Positions 41,898-50,976 of a stretch of DNA of 64,000 nucleotides are shown here, piece by piece (the first letter of the stretch is position 1; each line of letters begins with the position of its first letter). This stretch comes from Azospirillum melinis (lineage in GTDB: Bacteria; Pseudomonadota; Alphaproteobacteria; Azospirillales; Azospirillaceae). The DNA lies in assembly GCF_013340935.1 (NCBI RefSeq), contig NZ_WHOS01000028.1, forward strand, positions 1 to 64,000, given 5' to 3'. The position numbers were made by a program, and so were the translations under genes. Below the pieces are notes generated by a model that searched no databases, was not told where the DNA came from, and saw only the letters and a program-made list of their open reading frames with translations.

Positions 41898-42617
41898 TCA
41901 AACTCCCGCGACCGCCGCCAGCCAGGAGGGCAGGTCGTCGACGGTGTGATCGATGTGGACCCCGGCGCCGACGCCGGCCTTCTCATACTCCTTCTCGCCG
42001 CGGACCCAGACGGTGGTCATGCCCAGCGCGTGGGCGGGGGCGAGGTTGCGGGCGATGTCCTCCACCATGCAGGCGTCGGCCGGATCGACGCCGTAGCGTT
42101 GCACCAGCGTGGCATAGGGGCGGGGATCGGGCTTCGGCACGAAGCCGCCGGCGGCGATGTCGAACACCGCGTCGAACCGGTCGAGGATGCCGAGCCGGCC
42201 GGCGACGTTTTCGGCATGGCGGACCGAGCCGTTGGTGTAGATGATCTTGCGGCCGGGCAGCTGCGCCAGCGCGTCGGCCAGCAGGGCGGAGGGCTGAACT
42301 CCGGTCACGTCGATGTCGTGGACATAATCCATGTAGGCGACCGGATCGACGTCATGCTCCATCATCAGGCCGCGCAGCGTGGTGCCGTATTCGCGGAAGA
42401 ACTGCTTCTGCCGCACCCGCGCCTCGTCCATCCCGATGTTGAAATGGGCGGCGATGAACTCATTGATCCGGCGGTCGACCTGGGCGAACAGGTTGCAGGA
42501 GGCCGGATAGAGCGTGTTGTCGAGGTCGAAGATCCACACGGCGCGGTCGCGCAGGGCGGCGAGGGGATTGGCGGCGGAGTCGGGCGCCGGTGCGGCGGGG
42601 GAGGTCGGGACGGTCAT
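41898..42617 (-). CDS. HAD-family pyrimidine 5'-nucleotidase
   Basis: This 239-residue HAD phosphatase shows motif [16 protein letters not shown] (nucleophile and acid Asp), motif [12 protein letters not shown], the lysine of motif III in [10 protein letters not shown] and motif [13 protein letters not shown]. The combination DLDNTLYP with a helical cap belongs to the SDT1/pyrimidine 5'-nucleotidase subgroup. It lies 122 nt upstream of dapD on the same strand. In related alphaproteobacteria such a gene is often beside dapD; the present order agrees, from memory. ATG 42617 is used because of normal family length. Confidence 0.88.
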   Translation of the reverse strand: MTVPTSPAAPAPDSAANPLAALRDRAVWIFDLDNTLYPASCNLFAQVDRRINEFIAAHFNIGMDEARVRQKQFFREYGTTLRGLMMEHDVDPVAYMDYVHDIDVTGVQPSALLADALAQLPGRKIIYTNGSVRHAENVAGRLGILDRFDAVFDIAAGGFVPKPDPRPYATLVQRYGVDPADACMVEDIARNLAPAHALGMTTVWVRGEKEYEKAGVGAGVHIDHTVDDLPSWLAAVAGV

Positions 42618-42732
42618 CCCCCAAGAATGGGGCCGGGGCCTGCCGGCCGCAAGGCGCTTCACATGGTCGCAGGCGCGCAGCCGCCCTTTGGCCAAGCCGC
42701 CGCTATGGGGAGTCCCCCGCGTCGTTGGTTGA

Positions 42733-42761
42733 TTGAAGATTAACCCCTAAAGAGGTAGCAT
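42733..42761 (+). promoter_or_regulatory. Candidate promoter of the diguanylate cyclase operon
   Basis: TTGAAG (42733-42738), a 17-nt spacer and TAGCAT (42756-42761) lie in an AT-rich patch about 50-90 nt before the diguanylate cyclase start. Matches are 4/6 in each element. Confidence 0.4.
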
Positions 42762-42813
42762 GGACCAGACCTTGTAATGGTTTACAGCCAAAGGTTTCCG
42801 CTCCGCCTGCCTC

Positions 42814-44592
42814 GTGGCCCGCAAGCCTCGTGGATTGCCCTCTGGGATTGCCGTGGACCTTCTTCTGACCACCGGTACCTCTGCCACCGCTTCCGCCTCC
42901 ACCGGCGGCCAGACCGGCCCCGTGACGCTGGTCGCGCTGTATCCCGGCCCGGCCCTGCGGCTGGATTCGGCGCTGGCCGTCGCCGAATCGAATGCCGAGG
43001 CGGAAGACATGATGGACAGCGATCCGCGCTGGCTGCCGGAGCTGCGCAACTGGCTGTCGGCGTCCAGCGTGGCACCGGGGCTGCGGTCAGTGCCGGTGGA
43101 ATCACTGCGCGGGATCATGATCGTCGAATGGGCCGGCGTGCCGCTGCCCGACGGCGGGTTCCTGCTGCTGGGCCGCGACGACACGCTGGAGCGCCAGCTG
43201 CGCCACACGCTGACCGAATCGCGGCGGCGCTACAAGGATCTGGTGGAGGTCTCCTCCGACTTCGCCTGGGAGACCGGGCCGGACGGCACCTTCGTCTTCG
43301 TCAGCCACAAGGGCGCGTTGGGCTATCCGGCCGATGCGCTGATCGGCCGCGACCCGCGCAGTCTGGCGCTGGAGGAGGCGGAAGACCTGCCGATGCCGTT
43401 CGACTGCCGTCGGGCGATCGACCAGACCGAGCTGTGGCTGAAGAGCGCGGACGGCACGCCGGCCTGCGTCGTCGCCTCCGCCCTGCCGTTGTTCGGCACG
43501 CAGGGCGACTGGATCGGCGCCCGCGGCGTCTGCCGCGACGTGACCGAGCAGGTGCTGCGCTCCAACGAGCTGGCGCGTATCCGTAACCGTGAACGGCTGC
43601 TGGGCCACATCGTTCACACCCTGCGCGACCGTCTCGACGCCGCGGAAGCGCTGGCCGTTGCCGCGACCGAAACGGCGCGGGCGCTCAGCGCCGACGGCTG
43701 CCGCATCTATCGGGCGGAGGAGGGGGCCGCCGGCGGCAATGGGGGCGGCCGTGTCGTCCTGTCGCTGGTGGCGGAGTTCGGCGCGAAACTGCCGGAGGTC
43801 GGCACCGCCCTGCTCGACCGCATCGCCAACAACGAAGGGCTGGTGACCGACCGGCTGGGCGACGTGCAGCTGATCGGCGAGCGGACGGAGTACCGGCAGG
43901 CGGCGAACGGCGCGCTGCTGGTCTGGCGCACCGGCGATTCGGAGCCGTGGGACGAAGACGACCGCCATCTGATGTCGGGCGTGGCCGACCATATCGGCAT
44001 CGCGCACGCCCATCTCGCCTACCAGGAGCGGCTGCGCCGCCTGTCGGAGCGCGACGGGCTGACCGGGCTGTTCAACCGCCGCACCTTCTTCGAACGGCTG
44101 GAGGAGTCGATCTCCCGGCCGGACAGCGGACCGTCGGCCCTGCTCTATGTCGACCTCGACAATTTCAAGGCGGTCAACGACCTGCACGGCCACCAGCAGG
44201 GCGATGCCGTGCTGAAGGCCATCGGCACGCTGCTGAGCACCGGGGTGCGGCCGGGCGACCTGCCGGGCCGGCTGGGCGGTGACGAGTTCGTGCTGTGGCT
44301 GGGCCGCACCGACGAGGCGAAGGCCCGCATCGTCGCCGAACGGCTGCTGAACGGCATGCGCGATCTGGCCCACCTGTCGGCCAGTCCCGAAAAGCCGCTG
44401 GGCCTGTCGATCGGCATTGCCGTCCACACCCCTGGCCGCGGCGAATCGGTGCGGGAGTTGACCGACCGGTCCGATGCCGCCATGTACGACGCCAAGAAGA
44501 GCGGCAAGGGCCATTTCGCCCTGGCCCCCGCCTATCAGGCGGCCGCTCAGGCATCTTCCTCCGATGTTTCCCCCGCGGAGCCTATCCCGTGA
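42814..44592 (+). CDS. PAS-GAF-GGDEF diguanylate cyclase
   Basis: This 592-residue cytoplasmic signalling enzyme makes c-di-GMP from GTP. There are no membrane segments. A PAS domain lies at about 140-250 (RYKDLVEVSSDFAWETGPDG...), a GAF-like domain at about 265-405, and a GGDEF domain at about 420-575 with an intact GGDEF in RLGGDEFVLWLG. An inhibitory RxxD site (RPGD) precedes it by five residues, so product feedback is expected. The start is GTG 42814 or GTG 42853; the first 14 residues are uncertain. Its stop overlaps the following DUF2336 gene by 4 nt, linking the two functionally. Confidence 0.9.
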   Translation: MARKPRGLPSGIAVDLLLTTGTSATASASTGGQTGPVTLVALYPGPALRLDSALAVAESNAEAEDMMDSDPRWLPELRNWLSASSVAPGLRSVPVESLRGIMIVEWAGVPLPDGGFLLLGRDDTLERQLRHTLTESRRRYKDLVEVSSDFAWETGPDGTFVFVSHKGALGYPADALIGRDPRSLALEEAEDLPMPFDCRRAIDQTELWLKSADGTPACVVASALPLFGTQGDWIGARGVCRDVTEQVLRSNELARIRNRERLLGHIVHTLRDRLDAAEALAVAATETARALSADGCRIYRAEEGAAGGNGGGRVVLSLVAEFGAKLPEVGTALLDRIANNEGLVTDRLGDVQLIGERTEYRQAANGALLVWRTGDSEPWDEDDRHLMSGVADHIGIAHAHLAYQERLRRLSERDGLTGLFNRRTFFERLEESISRPDSGPSALLYVDLDNFKAVNDLHGHQQGDAVLKAIGTLLSTGVRPGDLPGRLGGDEFVLWLGRTDEAKARIVAERLLNGMRDLAHLSASPEKPLGLSIGIAVHTPGRGESVRELTDRSDAAMYDAKKSGKGHFALAPAYQAAAQASSSDVSPAEPIP

Positions 44593-45917
44593 CCCCGCCT
44601 GCCAATCCGCGTCCCGAGGCCCTCGACCCCGCCGACTACGAATCCGCCAAGCGGATGGTGCAGAGCGACGATCCGGCGGTTCGCCGGAAGGTCGCCGAAC
44701 ATCCCAAGACCCGGCCGGAGCTGCTGTATTTCCTTGCCGCCGATGCCGCGGCCGAGGTGCGGCGCGCCATCGCCACCAATGCCGGCACCCCGCGGCAGGC
44801 CGACCTGCTGCTGGCCAAGGACCGCGAGGTCATGGTGCGGCAGGCGGTGGCGCGCAAGATCGCCCGCCTGCTGCCGGAGCTGTCGGCCGACCAGGCGATG
44901 CAGATCGAGCGGCTGACGGTGGAATGCCTGGAAACGCTGGCCCGCGATCAGGCGACGGAGGTGCGCGGCATCCTGGCCGAAGCGCTGAAGGATTTGCCCA
45001 ACGCCCCGCACGGCGTGATCAACCGGCTGGCCCGCGACGTCGAGCTGTCGGTCTGCGCGCCCGTGTTGCAGCATTCGCCGATCCTCACCGAGGAGGATCT
45101 GACCGACATCATCATGAAGGGGCCGGTGCGGGGCGCGATGACCGCCATCGCCAGCCGGCAGAATGTCAGCGCCTCCGTCGCGGACGCCATCGCGCGCTCG
45201 GACGACGAGGCGGCTGTTACGGCGCTGCTCGGCAACCCGTCGGCCCAGATCCGCGAAGAGACGCTCGACCGCATCCTCGATCAGGCGCCGCAGCACGAGC
45301 CCTGGCATTCGCCGCTGGTCCGCCGCCCGCGGCTGCCGGCCCGCGCGGTGGCGCGGCTGGCCAGCTTCGTCGCCGACAATCTGCTGAAGGTCTTGCAGGA
45401 CCGCGACGACCTCGACCCGGCTGCCGCGCGCGGGCTGGTGGAGGCGGTGCGCCAGCGGGTGGGACAGGCGGCGGCCGGCGCGGCACCCGGCCTGCCGCTC
45501 GGCCCTGTCGATTTCGGCGAGGAGGCGGTCGGCGGCGCCGCCGGACCGGAGAAGCCGGTCGAGCGTCCCACCGACAAGGCGGCACGCCTGAACAAGGAAG
45601 GCAAGCTGACCGAGAAGCTGATCGAGGGCTCGATGGTGGAGGGTGACCGCGGCTTCGTCATGGCCGCCCTGGCGGAGCTTTCGCAGATTCCGCTGCCGGT
45701 GGTGGACCGCATCGTCGCCACCCATGCGCCGCGCGCCGTCACCGCGCTGGTGTGGCGCGCCGGGCTGACCATGCGCTTCGCCCGGCAGGTGCAGTTGCGG
45801 CTCGCCCAGATTCCGCCAAAAACAGCGCTTAATGCTCGGGACGGCACGCACTATCCGATGACCGATGAAGAGATGCGCTGGCAGCTCGAATTTTTCGGTG
45901 TCGAGGAGAAGGCGTGA
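44589..45917 (+). CDS. DUF2336 helical-repeat protein
   Basis: This 442-residue protein starts at GTG 44589 (GTGA overlap with the cyclase stop). It is built of short helical repeats rich in Ala, Leu, Arg and Asp, such as VRRKVAEHPKTRPELLYFLAADAAAEVRRAIATNAGTP, resembling HEAT/DUF2336 arrays. The array covers about 20-270, then a charged linker and a C-terminal part with KEGKLTEKLIEGSMVEGDRGFV typical of the family. DUF2336 proteins are confined mostly to alphaproteobacteria. Their role is not settled; translational coupling here points to c-di-GMP signalling. Confidence 0.85.
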   Translation: MTPPANPRPEALDPADYESAKRMVQSDDPAVRRKVAEHPKTRPELLYFLAADAAAEVRRAIATNAGTPRQADLLLAKDREVMVRQAVARKIARLLPELSADQAMQIERLTVECLETLARDQATEVRGILAEALKDLPNAPHGVINRLARDVELSVCAPVLQHSPILTEEDLTDIIMKGPVRGAMTAIASRQNVSASVADAIARSDDEAAVTALLGNPSAQIREETLDRILDQAPQHEPWHSPLVRRPRLPARAVARLASFVADNLLKVLQDRDDLDPAAARGLVEAVRQRVGQAAAGAAPGLPLGPVDFGEEAVGGAAGPEKPVERPTDKAARLNKEGKLTEKLIEGSMVEGDRGFVMAALAELSQIPLPVVDRIVATHAPRAVTALVWRAGLTMRFARQVQLRLAQIPPKTALNARDGTHYPMTDEEMRWQLEFFGVEEKA

Positions 45918-45948
45918 CGTTTTCCTCCCTGTTCGGGTTTTCTCCGGT

Positions 45949-46581
45949 ATGCGTGTCGCCTTTCTCGCCTTCTTCGTCGTCCTGATCGCAGCATTCACCA
46001 GCTTCGCCGCCCCGCCGCGCGAAACGCCGGAGGAGCGCGAGGTCGCCGCCACCTTCGACGCCGCCCGCACGGCGTTGTCCGAGAAGCGCGGGTCGGCGGT
46101 GATCCCGCTGCTCACCCGCAATTCGGTCAAGGCGCTGGAGTCGGTGCGTGACGCCGCCCGCCAGCCCGGCGATGCGCCTTTGCAGCGGCTGGAGCCGGCG
46201 GAGCGTTTCGCCGCCATGGGGCTGCGCCGCTATCTCGGCCCGGCGGACCTGCGGCGCATGTCGGTCGGCGACATCGCCAACCATGCGTTGAAAGCCGGCT
46301 GGCTCGGACCCAACGTCATCTCCCGCAGCGCGCTGGGGCCGGTGCGGGTCAAGGGAGACCGGGCGTCGGGCCTGCTGATGGTCGACAACCGGCCGGCGCT
46401 GGTCCCTGCCGATTTCGTCCGCGAGGGCGGGGCGTGGCGCATCGACCTCGCCAGCGTCTTCACCTTCGGCAGCCAGATGCTGAAGGGCTTCGCCGCCATG
46501 GCCGGCAAAGACGAGACCGCTTACATCGGCGAACTGCTCGACCGGTTGCCGGCCAAGCCGGGAGTGATGAAGGCGCAGTGA
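45949..46581 (+). CDS. Secreted protein of unknown function
   Basis: This 210-residue protein has a signal peptide of about 20 residues (hydrophobic core after Met-Arg, cleavage near SFA). The mature part is helical and charged, with a C-terminal domain containing VDNRPALVPADFVREGGAWRIDLASVF, similar in feel to lumazine-binding/DUF4878-type small domains that end in a Trp-Arg-Ile-Asp strand. It begins 31 nt after the DUF2336 gene and probably belongs to the cyclase operon. No catalytic motif is seen. Confidence 0.7.
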   Translation: MRVAFLAFFVVLIAAFTSFAAPPRETPEEREVAATFDAARTALSEKRGSAVIPLLTRNSVKALESVRDAARQPGDAPLQRLEPAERFAAMGLRRYLGPADLRRMSVGDIANHALKAGWLGPNVISRSALGPVRVKGDRASGLLMVDNRPALVPADFVREGGAWRIDLASVFTFGSQMLKGFAAMAGKDETAYIGELLDRLPAKPGVMKAQ

Positions 46582-46632
46582 TCCTGAAGCGGATCCTCCA
46601 TCCCCGTTATCCAGCCTCTTTCATCCACCCAC

Positions 46633-46661
46633 TTTTATCCATCTGCCCGCGTCCATCGGTG
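46633..46661. repeat. Short dispersed repeat motif, copy 2 (degenerate)
   Basis: TTTTATCCATCTGCCCGCG followed by TCCATCGGT resembles copy 1 at 27186-27213 (shared TTTATC, ATCTG and CGTCCATC-GTG elements). It lies in the 145-nt gap between two unknown genes. Confidence 0.3.
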
Positions 46662-46726
46662 CGATTGCGGCGACTCCGGCGATTGCGTAGACTCGCCCCC
46701 GCTTCCACCAAGTGTTGGCGCTGACG

Positions 46727-47371
46727 ATGACCGCACCGGAAGAGACCGCTTCCTCACCCAGCCCCGGCCGGGCCGTGCCCTGCGGCGCCGGTTTCCGTAC
46801 CGCCGTTCTGGAGCTGGCCGCCGCCCGCGGGGCAGCGGTGCCGATGCTTGTCGCCGCCGCCCTGCTGCTGGTGCCGACGGGTGGTGCCGATCCGGGCCTG
46901 CGCGATGCGGACGGGGAGGCGCTGCTGGAGGTCGGGGAGACCGACGCCAGCGACGGTGCGATCCGCATCGCGCTGGCCGCCGCTCTTGCGCTTGCCGATC
47001 CCGGCGCGCGCATCCTGCCGGGCGAGGATGTCCGCCGGCTCGAAGCTGCGGTGGAGACGCTGGGCTACCGCAACAAGACGTTGGCCCACGCGCTGCAACG
47101 CCTGTCCTTCCAGCCGCTCGACGGCCGCATCACGCAGGTGCGCGACGCCGCCCAGCTGTTCGGCTTCGTCAATGAATGGTGCTTCGACGAGGATCAGGTG
47201 CGGCGGCGCTTCCGCGAACTGGCGCCGGTCTATCACCCGGACACCGGCATCGTCGCCTGCCGCGAGCGGATGGGCCAGCTGATCGACGCCCGCAACCTGC
47301 TGGTCCACCATGTCCGCAGCGTCTACGGCTCCGGCGACTGGATGACCCGGCGGGGTGGGCCTTCCGCTTAG
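46727..47371 (+). CDS. Unknown protein with J-domain-like C-terminus
   Basis: This 214-residue soluble protein has a helical, Ala/Leu-rich N-terminal region (20-115), then DEDQVRRRFRELAPVYHPDTG near residues 155-175. This carries the His-Pro-Asp tripeptide between two helices, as in DnaJ J-domains, followed by ERMGQLIDARNLL like helix III. It may be a divergent Hsp70 co-chaperone or simply reuse the fold. TTG 46712 is a possible earlier start; ATG 46727 is preferred. The gene converges on the pentapeptide-repeat gene 39 nt away. Confidence 0.65.
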   Translation: MTAPEETASSPSPGRAVPCGAGFRTAVLELAAARGAAVPMLVAAALLLVPTGGADPGLRDADGEALLEVGETDASDGAIRIALAAALALADPGARILPGEDVRRLEAAVETLGYRNKTLAHALQRLSFQPLDGRITQVRDAAQLFGFVNEWCFDEDQVRRRFRELAPVYHPDTGIVACRERMGQLIDARNLLVHHVRSVYGSGDWMTRRGGPSA

Positions 47372-47410
47372 AACTTTGGCCGCCTGAAACCGGAACCCTG
47401 AGCTGATCTC

Positions 47411-48772
47411 TCAGCTGGCCAGCCCGATCGCCTCCTCGACGATCGCCTGGTCCATCGTGGCGCCGTCCAGCACCGCACCGGTCAGGTCGGCGCCGGTCAG
47501 GTCGGCCTCGCTGAGGTTGGCGCCGGTCAGGTCGGCACCGGCGAGATTGGCGCCGGAGAGGTTGGCCTTGCGCAGGTCGGCCTTGCACAGCAGCGCCATG
47601 CCGAGCCGGGCGCGTTGCAGGTTGGCCCGCCAGACATGGCCGCTCATCGTCTGGATATGGACGGGGCCGAGCTGGGCGCCGGTCAGGTTGGCGCCGGTCA
47701 GGGTCGCGCGTTCGAAATTCACCCCGCGCAGATCGGCCTTCGACAGGTCGGCCTTGCGCAGGTCGGCCAGCGACATGTCGGCTATCGCCATCGCAGCACC
47801 CGACAGGTTGGCGCCGCGCAGCGCGATGCATTGCAGGATCGCCGCCGACAGGTTGATGCCGTCCAGCTTGCGCCCCGACAGGTCCAGCGCCGACAGGTCG
47901 GCGCGCTTGCCGGCCTTGCCGCCGCTGTCGATCCAGCTCAGATGCTCCATCAGCATCTCGCGCAGGTCGTCTTCCGGGTTCTCCAGCGTCTTGGCCAGCA
48001 CCGCCGCCTGCAGGTTGGGCGAGCGCATCTGTGCTGCGTCCAGGATGGCGCCGATCAGCGTGGCGCCGCTGAAATTGGTGCGGTTGATAGCGCAGCCGGT
48101 CATCACCGCCCCGGACAGACGGGCGCCCGACAGGTTCGCCTCGGTCAGGTCGGCGTCGGTCAGGTCGCAGCCGGTCAGGTTGGAGCCGGTCAGGTTGGCG
48201 CGCATGAACTTGGTGCCGCGCAGGACGGCGTCGGTCAGGTCGGTCTGCATGACGAAGGCGTTGGCGATCTTGGCCCGCGACAGGTCGGCGCCGCGGATGG
48301 TCGCCGCCGTCAGTTCCGACGTCAGGACGGAATCCTCATACTCGTGGGCGTACATCTCGCCGCTGGAGTCGTAATGCAGCAGCGTGCCGTCGCGCAGGTC
48401 GACCTCCACCAGCGTCGCCTCGCTCAGCACGGCACCACGCAGGCAGGCGCCGCGCAGGTCGGCCCGGCGCAGATCGGCCTTTTCCAGGTTGGCGAGCCGC
48501 AGGTCGGCGGCATAGAGGTTGGCGTTGGCGAGGTTAGCGCCGGTCAGCCTGGCGCTGAACAGCTTCGCCCCCGACAGGTCGGCGTCCGACAGGTCGATGC
48601 CGGAGAGATCGAGATGCGACAGGTCGCGCATCTTCAGGTTGGCGCGCACGCCGCCGGGCTGGCTTTTGCGGAATGCCTGGTGCCGCAACAGGATCGCGTT
48701 GAGCTGGCTCTGGGTCAGCTTGGTTCGCGGGCTGTTGGACCCAAAGCCCTGGGCGGACGACATCGCCGGCAT
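47411..48772 (-). CDS. Pentapeptide-repeat protein
   Basis: This 453-residue protein has two runs of A(D/N)LxX pentapeptides (about 45-130 and 170-250, then 300-445), for example ADLSGAKLFSARLTGANLANANL. Such repeats fold as right-handed quadrilateral beta-helices. Between the runs lie non-repeat stretches including DGTLLHYDSSGEMYAHEYE and a helical segment near 262-285. No transmembrane helix or toxin domain is seen. Functions of this class range from DNA-gyrase mimicry to scaffold roles. The start is ATG 48772 or 48763, both using GAGAAGG. It is divergent from ffh. Confidence 0.85.
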   Translation of the reverse strand: MPAMSSAQGFGSNSPRTKLTQSQLNAILLRHQAFRKSQPGGVRANLKMRDLSHLDLSGIDLSDADLSGAKLFSARLTGANLANANLYAADLRLANLEKADLRRADLRGACLRGAVLSEATLVEVDLRDGTLLHYDSSGEMYAHEYEDSVLTSELTAATIRGADLSRAKIANAFVMQTDLTDAVLRGTKFMRANLTGSNLTGCDLTDADLTEANLSGARLSGAVMTGCAINRTNFSGATLIGAILDAAQMRSPNLQAAVLAKTLENPEDDLREMLMEHLSWIDSGGKAGKRADLSALDLSGRKLDGINLSAAILQCIALRGANLSGAAMAIADMSLADLRKADLSKADLRGVNFERATLTGANLTGAQLGPVHIQTMSGHVWRANLQRARLGMALLCKADLRKANLSGANLAGADLTGANLSEADLTGADLTGAVLDGATMDQAIVEEAIGLAS

Positions 48773-48914
48773 ACCTTCTCTATTTGGTGACTCATAATCC
48801 GAAAGAGTCGCCAAAATTTGGTTAAGGGTTGATGGCTTGTGACAAGCTTGGGACCGATAACCGCCGCCGGGCAAGGCAGACGTAAGGACGACTGCAAAAG
48901 ACCGACTGCGGCAG

Positions 48915-48943
48915 TTGACTCGGCCAGCCGGCTTCTCTATGGT
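48915..48943 (+). promoter_or_regulatory. Sigma-70 promoter of the ffh operon
   Basis: TTGACT (48915-48920), a 17-nt spacer and TATGGT (48938-48943) lie in the 324-nt divergent region. This predicts a leader of about 145 nt before ffh. The leader contains short GC-rich inverted repeats (such as CCGGGTACCCCGG near 48980). Nothing else was recognised in the rest of the gap. Confidence 0.65.
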
Positions 48944-49096
48944 CCGCCGACCTGTCTTCCGCAAAGCCGATAGACCGGGTACCCCGGCCCCACGCCGGGT
49001 ATCTCCGCCAGTCCGCGAAATTCGCGCACTGGCGCTTTCGTGCTTGTGCGGGTGGCGGCCCTGACGCTGGACCTGGAACTGGGGAACGAGTAACGC

Positions 49097-50482
49097 ATGT
49101 TCGAAGGCCTGACCGGACGCCTGGGCGACATCTTCGACAAGCTGCGCCGCCGTGGCGCGCTGACCGAAGAGGACGTCTCCGCCGCACTGCGCGAAGTTCG
49201 CGTGGCGTTGCTGGAGGCTGACGTCGCCCTGCCCGTCGTCAAGCAGTTCGTCACCCAGGTGAAGGAACGCGCCGTCGGGCAGGAGGTGCTGAAGTCGGTC
49301 ACCCCCGGCCAGCAGGTCATCAAGATCGTCCACGACAATCTCGTGGAGATGCTGGGCGAAGGCGCTGACATCAACCTGAACGCCGCCGCTCCGGTGCCGA
49401 TCCTGATGGTCGGTCTCCAGGGCTCGGGCAAGACCACCAGCACCGCCAAGATCGCGCTGCGCCTGAAGACGAAGGACCGCAAGAAGGTCCTGATGGCCTC
49501 GCTGGACGTCCGCCGTCCGGCCGCCCAGGAGCAGCTGAAGGTTCTCGGCGAGCAGACCGGCGTTGCCACGCTGCCGATCGTGCCGGGCCAGGACCCGGTC
49601 GCCATCGCGAAACGCGCCATCGAGACCGGCCGTCTCGAAGGCTACGACGTCGTCATGCTCGACACCGCCGGCCGCCTCGCAATCGACGAGGAGCTGATGG
49701 CGGAGGTCGCGGCCGTCCGAGACGCGACGAAGCCGGTGGAAACCCTGCTGGTCGCCGACGCGATGACCGGCCAGGACGCCGTCACCGTCGCCACCAATTT
49801 CAACGACAAGGTCGGCATCACCGGCATCGTGCTGACCCGCATCGACGGCGACGCGCGCGGCGGTGCCGCCCTGTCGATGCGCCAGATCACCGGCAAGCCG
49901 ATCAAGCTGCTGGGCGTCGGCGAGAAGATCGACGCGCTGGAGCCCTTCCACCCCGACCGCATCGCCGGCCGAATCCTCGGCATGGGCGACGTGGTGTCGC
50001 TGGTGGAGAAGGCCGTCGAGACCATCGACAAGGACGAGGCCGAAAAGCTCGCCCGCAAGATGGAGAAGGGCCAGGGCTTCGACCTCGACGACATGGCGAT
50101 GCAGCTGAAGCAGCTCCGCAAGATGGGCGGCATGTCCGGCCTGATGGGAATGCTGCCGGGCATCGGCAAGATCAAGGACCAGCTGAAGGACGCCAACGTC
50201 GACGACGGGATGATCAAACGCCAGGAGGCGATCATCTCCTCGATGACCAAGGCGGAGCGTAAGAACCCCGACCTTATCAAGGCTTCGCGCCGCAAGCGCA
50301 TCGCCGCCGGCTCCGGCACCTCGGTGCAGGAGGTCAACAAGCTGCTGAAGCAGTTCGAGACTATGCGCGGAATGATGAAGCAGGTGCAGAAGCTTGGGAA
50401 GAAGGGGATGCTGCGCGGCGGCCTCGGAAATCTGCTGCCGAAGGGACTCGGCGGCTTTGGCGGGAAGGGGCCTTTCGGCTGA
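49097..50482 (+). CDS. ffh: Signal recognition particle protein Ffh
   Basis: This 461-residue SRP GTPase targets nascent membrane proteins to FtsY. The N domain (1-90) is followed by the G domain with P-loop GLQGSGKTT near residue 107, the DVRRPAAQEQL and DTAGR motifs, and TRIDGDARGG. The methionine-rich M domain (about 300-435) contains GMSGLMGMLPG and the RNA-binding SGTSVQEVNKLLKQF. A Gly-rich tail ends the protein. It heads the ffh-rpsP-rimM-trmD-rplS cluster, with 61 nt before rpsP. Confidence 0.98.
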   Translation: MFEGLTGRLGDIFDKLRRRGALTEEDVSAALREVRVALLEADVALPVVKQFVTQVKERAVGQEVLKSVTPGQQVIKIVHDNLVEMLGEGADINLNAAAPVPILMVGLQGSGKTTSTAKIALRLKTKDRKKVLMASLDVRRPAAQEQLKVLGEQTGVATLPIVPGQDPVAIAKRAIETGRLEGYDVVMLDTAGRLAIDEELMAEVAAVRDATKPVETLLVADAMTGQDAVTVATNFNDKVGITGIVLTRIDGDARGGAALSMRQITGKPIKLLGVGEKIDALEPFHPDRIAGRILGMGDVVSLVEKAVETIDKDEAEKLARKMEKGQGFDLDDMAMQLKQLRKMGGMSGLMGMLPGIGKIKDQLKDANVDDGMIKRQEAIISSMTKAERKNPDLIKASRRKRIAAGSGTSVQEVNKLLKQFETMRGMMKQVQKLGKKGMLRGGLGNLLPKGLGGFGGKGPFG

Positions 50483-50543
50483 CCTGACCGCCTCTCGGAA
50501 TCACCTGATACCTGTTTGACTTGAGAAGAGAAAGTTTCGACCA

Positions 50544-50900
50544 ATGGCTCTGAAGATTCGTCTGGCTCGCGGTGGTGCGAAGAAGCGTCCGTTCTACTCG
50601 ATCGTCATCGCGGACGCCCGCAGCCCGCGTGACGGCCGCTTCATCGAGAAGATCGGCACCTACAACCCGATGCTGCCGCGCGAGCATGAGCAGCGCATCA
50701 TCCTGAACGCCGAGCGCGCCAAGCATTGGCTGTCGGTCGGCGCCCAGCCGACGGACCGCGTCGTTCACTTCCTGGCCACTGCCGGCCTGGTCGAGAAGCC
50801 CGCCGTCCGCGAGACCCCGAAGAAGTCGGCTCCGAAGGCGAAGGCGCAGGAGCGTCTGAAGGCCGAGGCCGCCGCTGCCGCGGCTGCCGCCGAGGGCTGA
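50544..50900 (+). CDS. rpsP: Ribosomal protein S16
   Basis: This 118-residue small-subunit protein starts [20 protein letters not shown], with [14 protein letters not shown] in the core and a Lys/Ala-rich tail from about 85 on, longer than in E. coli S16 but common in alphaproteobacteria. It follows ffh and precedes rimM by 76 nt, the conserved order. A ribosome site (GAAGAGAAAG) lies upstream. Confidence 0.97.
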   Translation: MALKIRLARGGAKKRPFYSIVIADARSPRDGRFIEKIGTYNPMLPREHEQRIILNAERAKHWLSVGAQPTDRVVHFLATAGLVEKPAVRETPKKSAPKAKAQERLKAEAAAAAAAAEG

Positions 50901-50976
50901 GGTTGGGTCTAAAGGTAAGGTCGGGCCGTTTGGCCCGCAGGGTTGAGGTTGTGACGACGTGCCGGGTGCTCCTTCG

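Noticed and set aside
48773-49096. A structured RNA such as SRP RNA in the ffh leader
   Set aside because: Only short GC-rich inverted repeats are present; the conserved SRP tetraloop and symmetric-loop sequences were not found.
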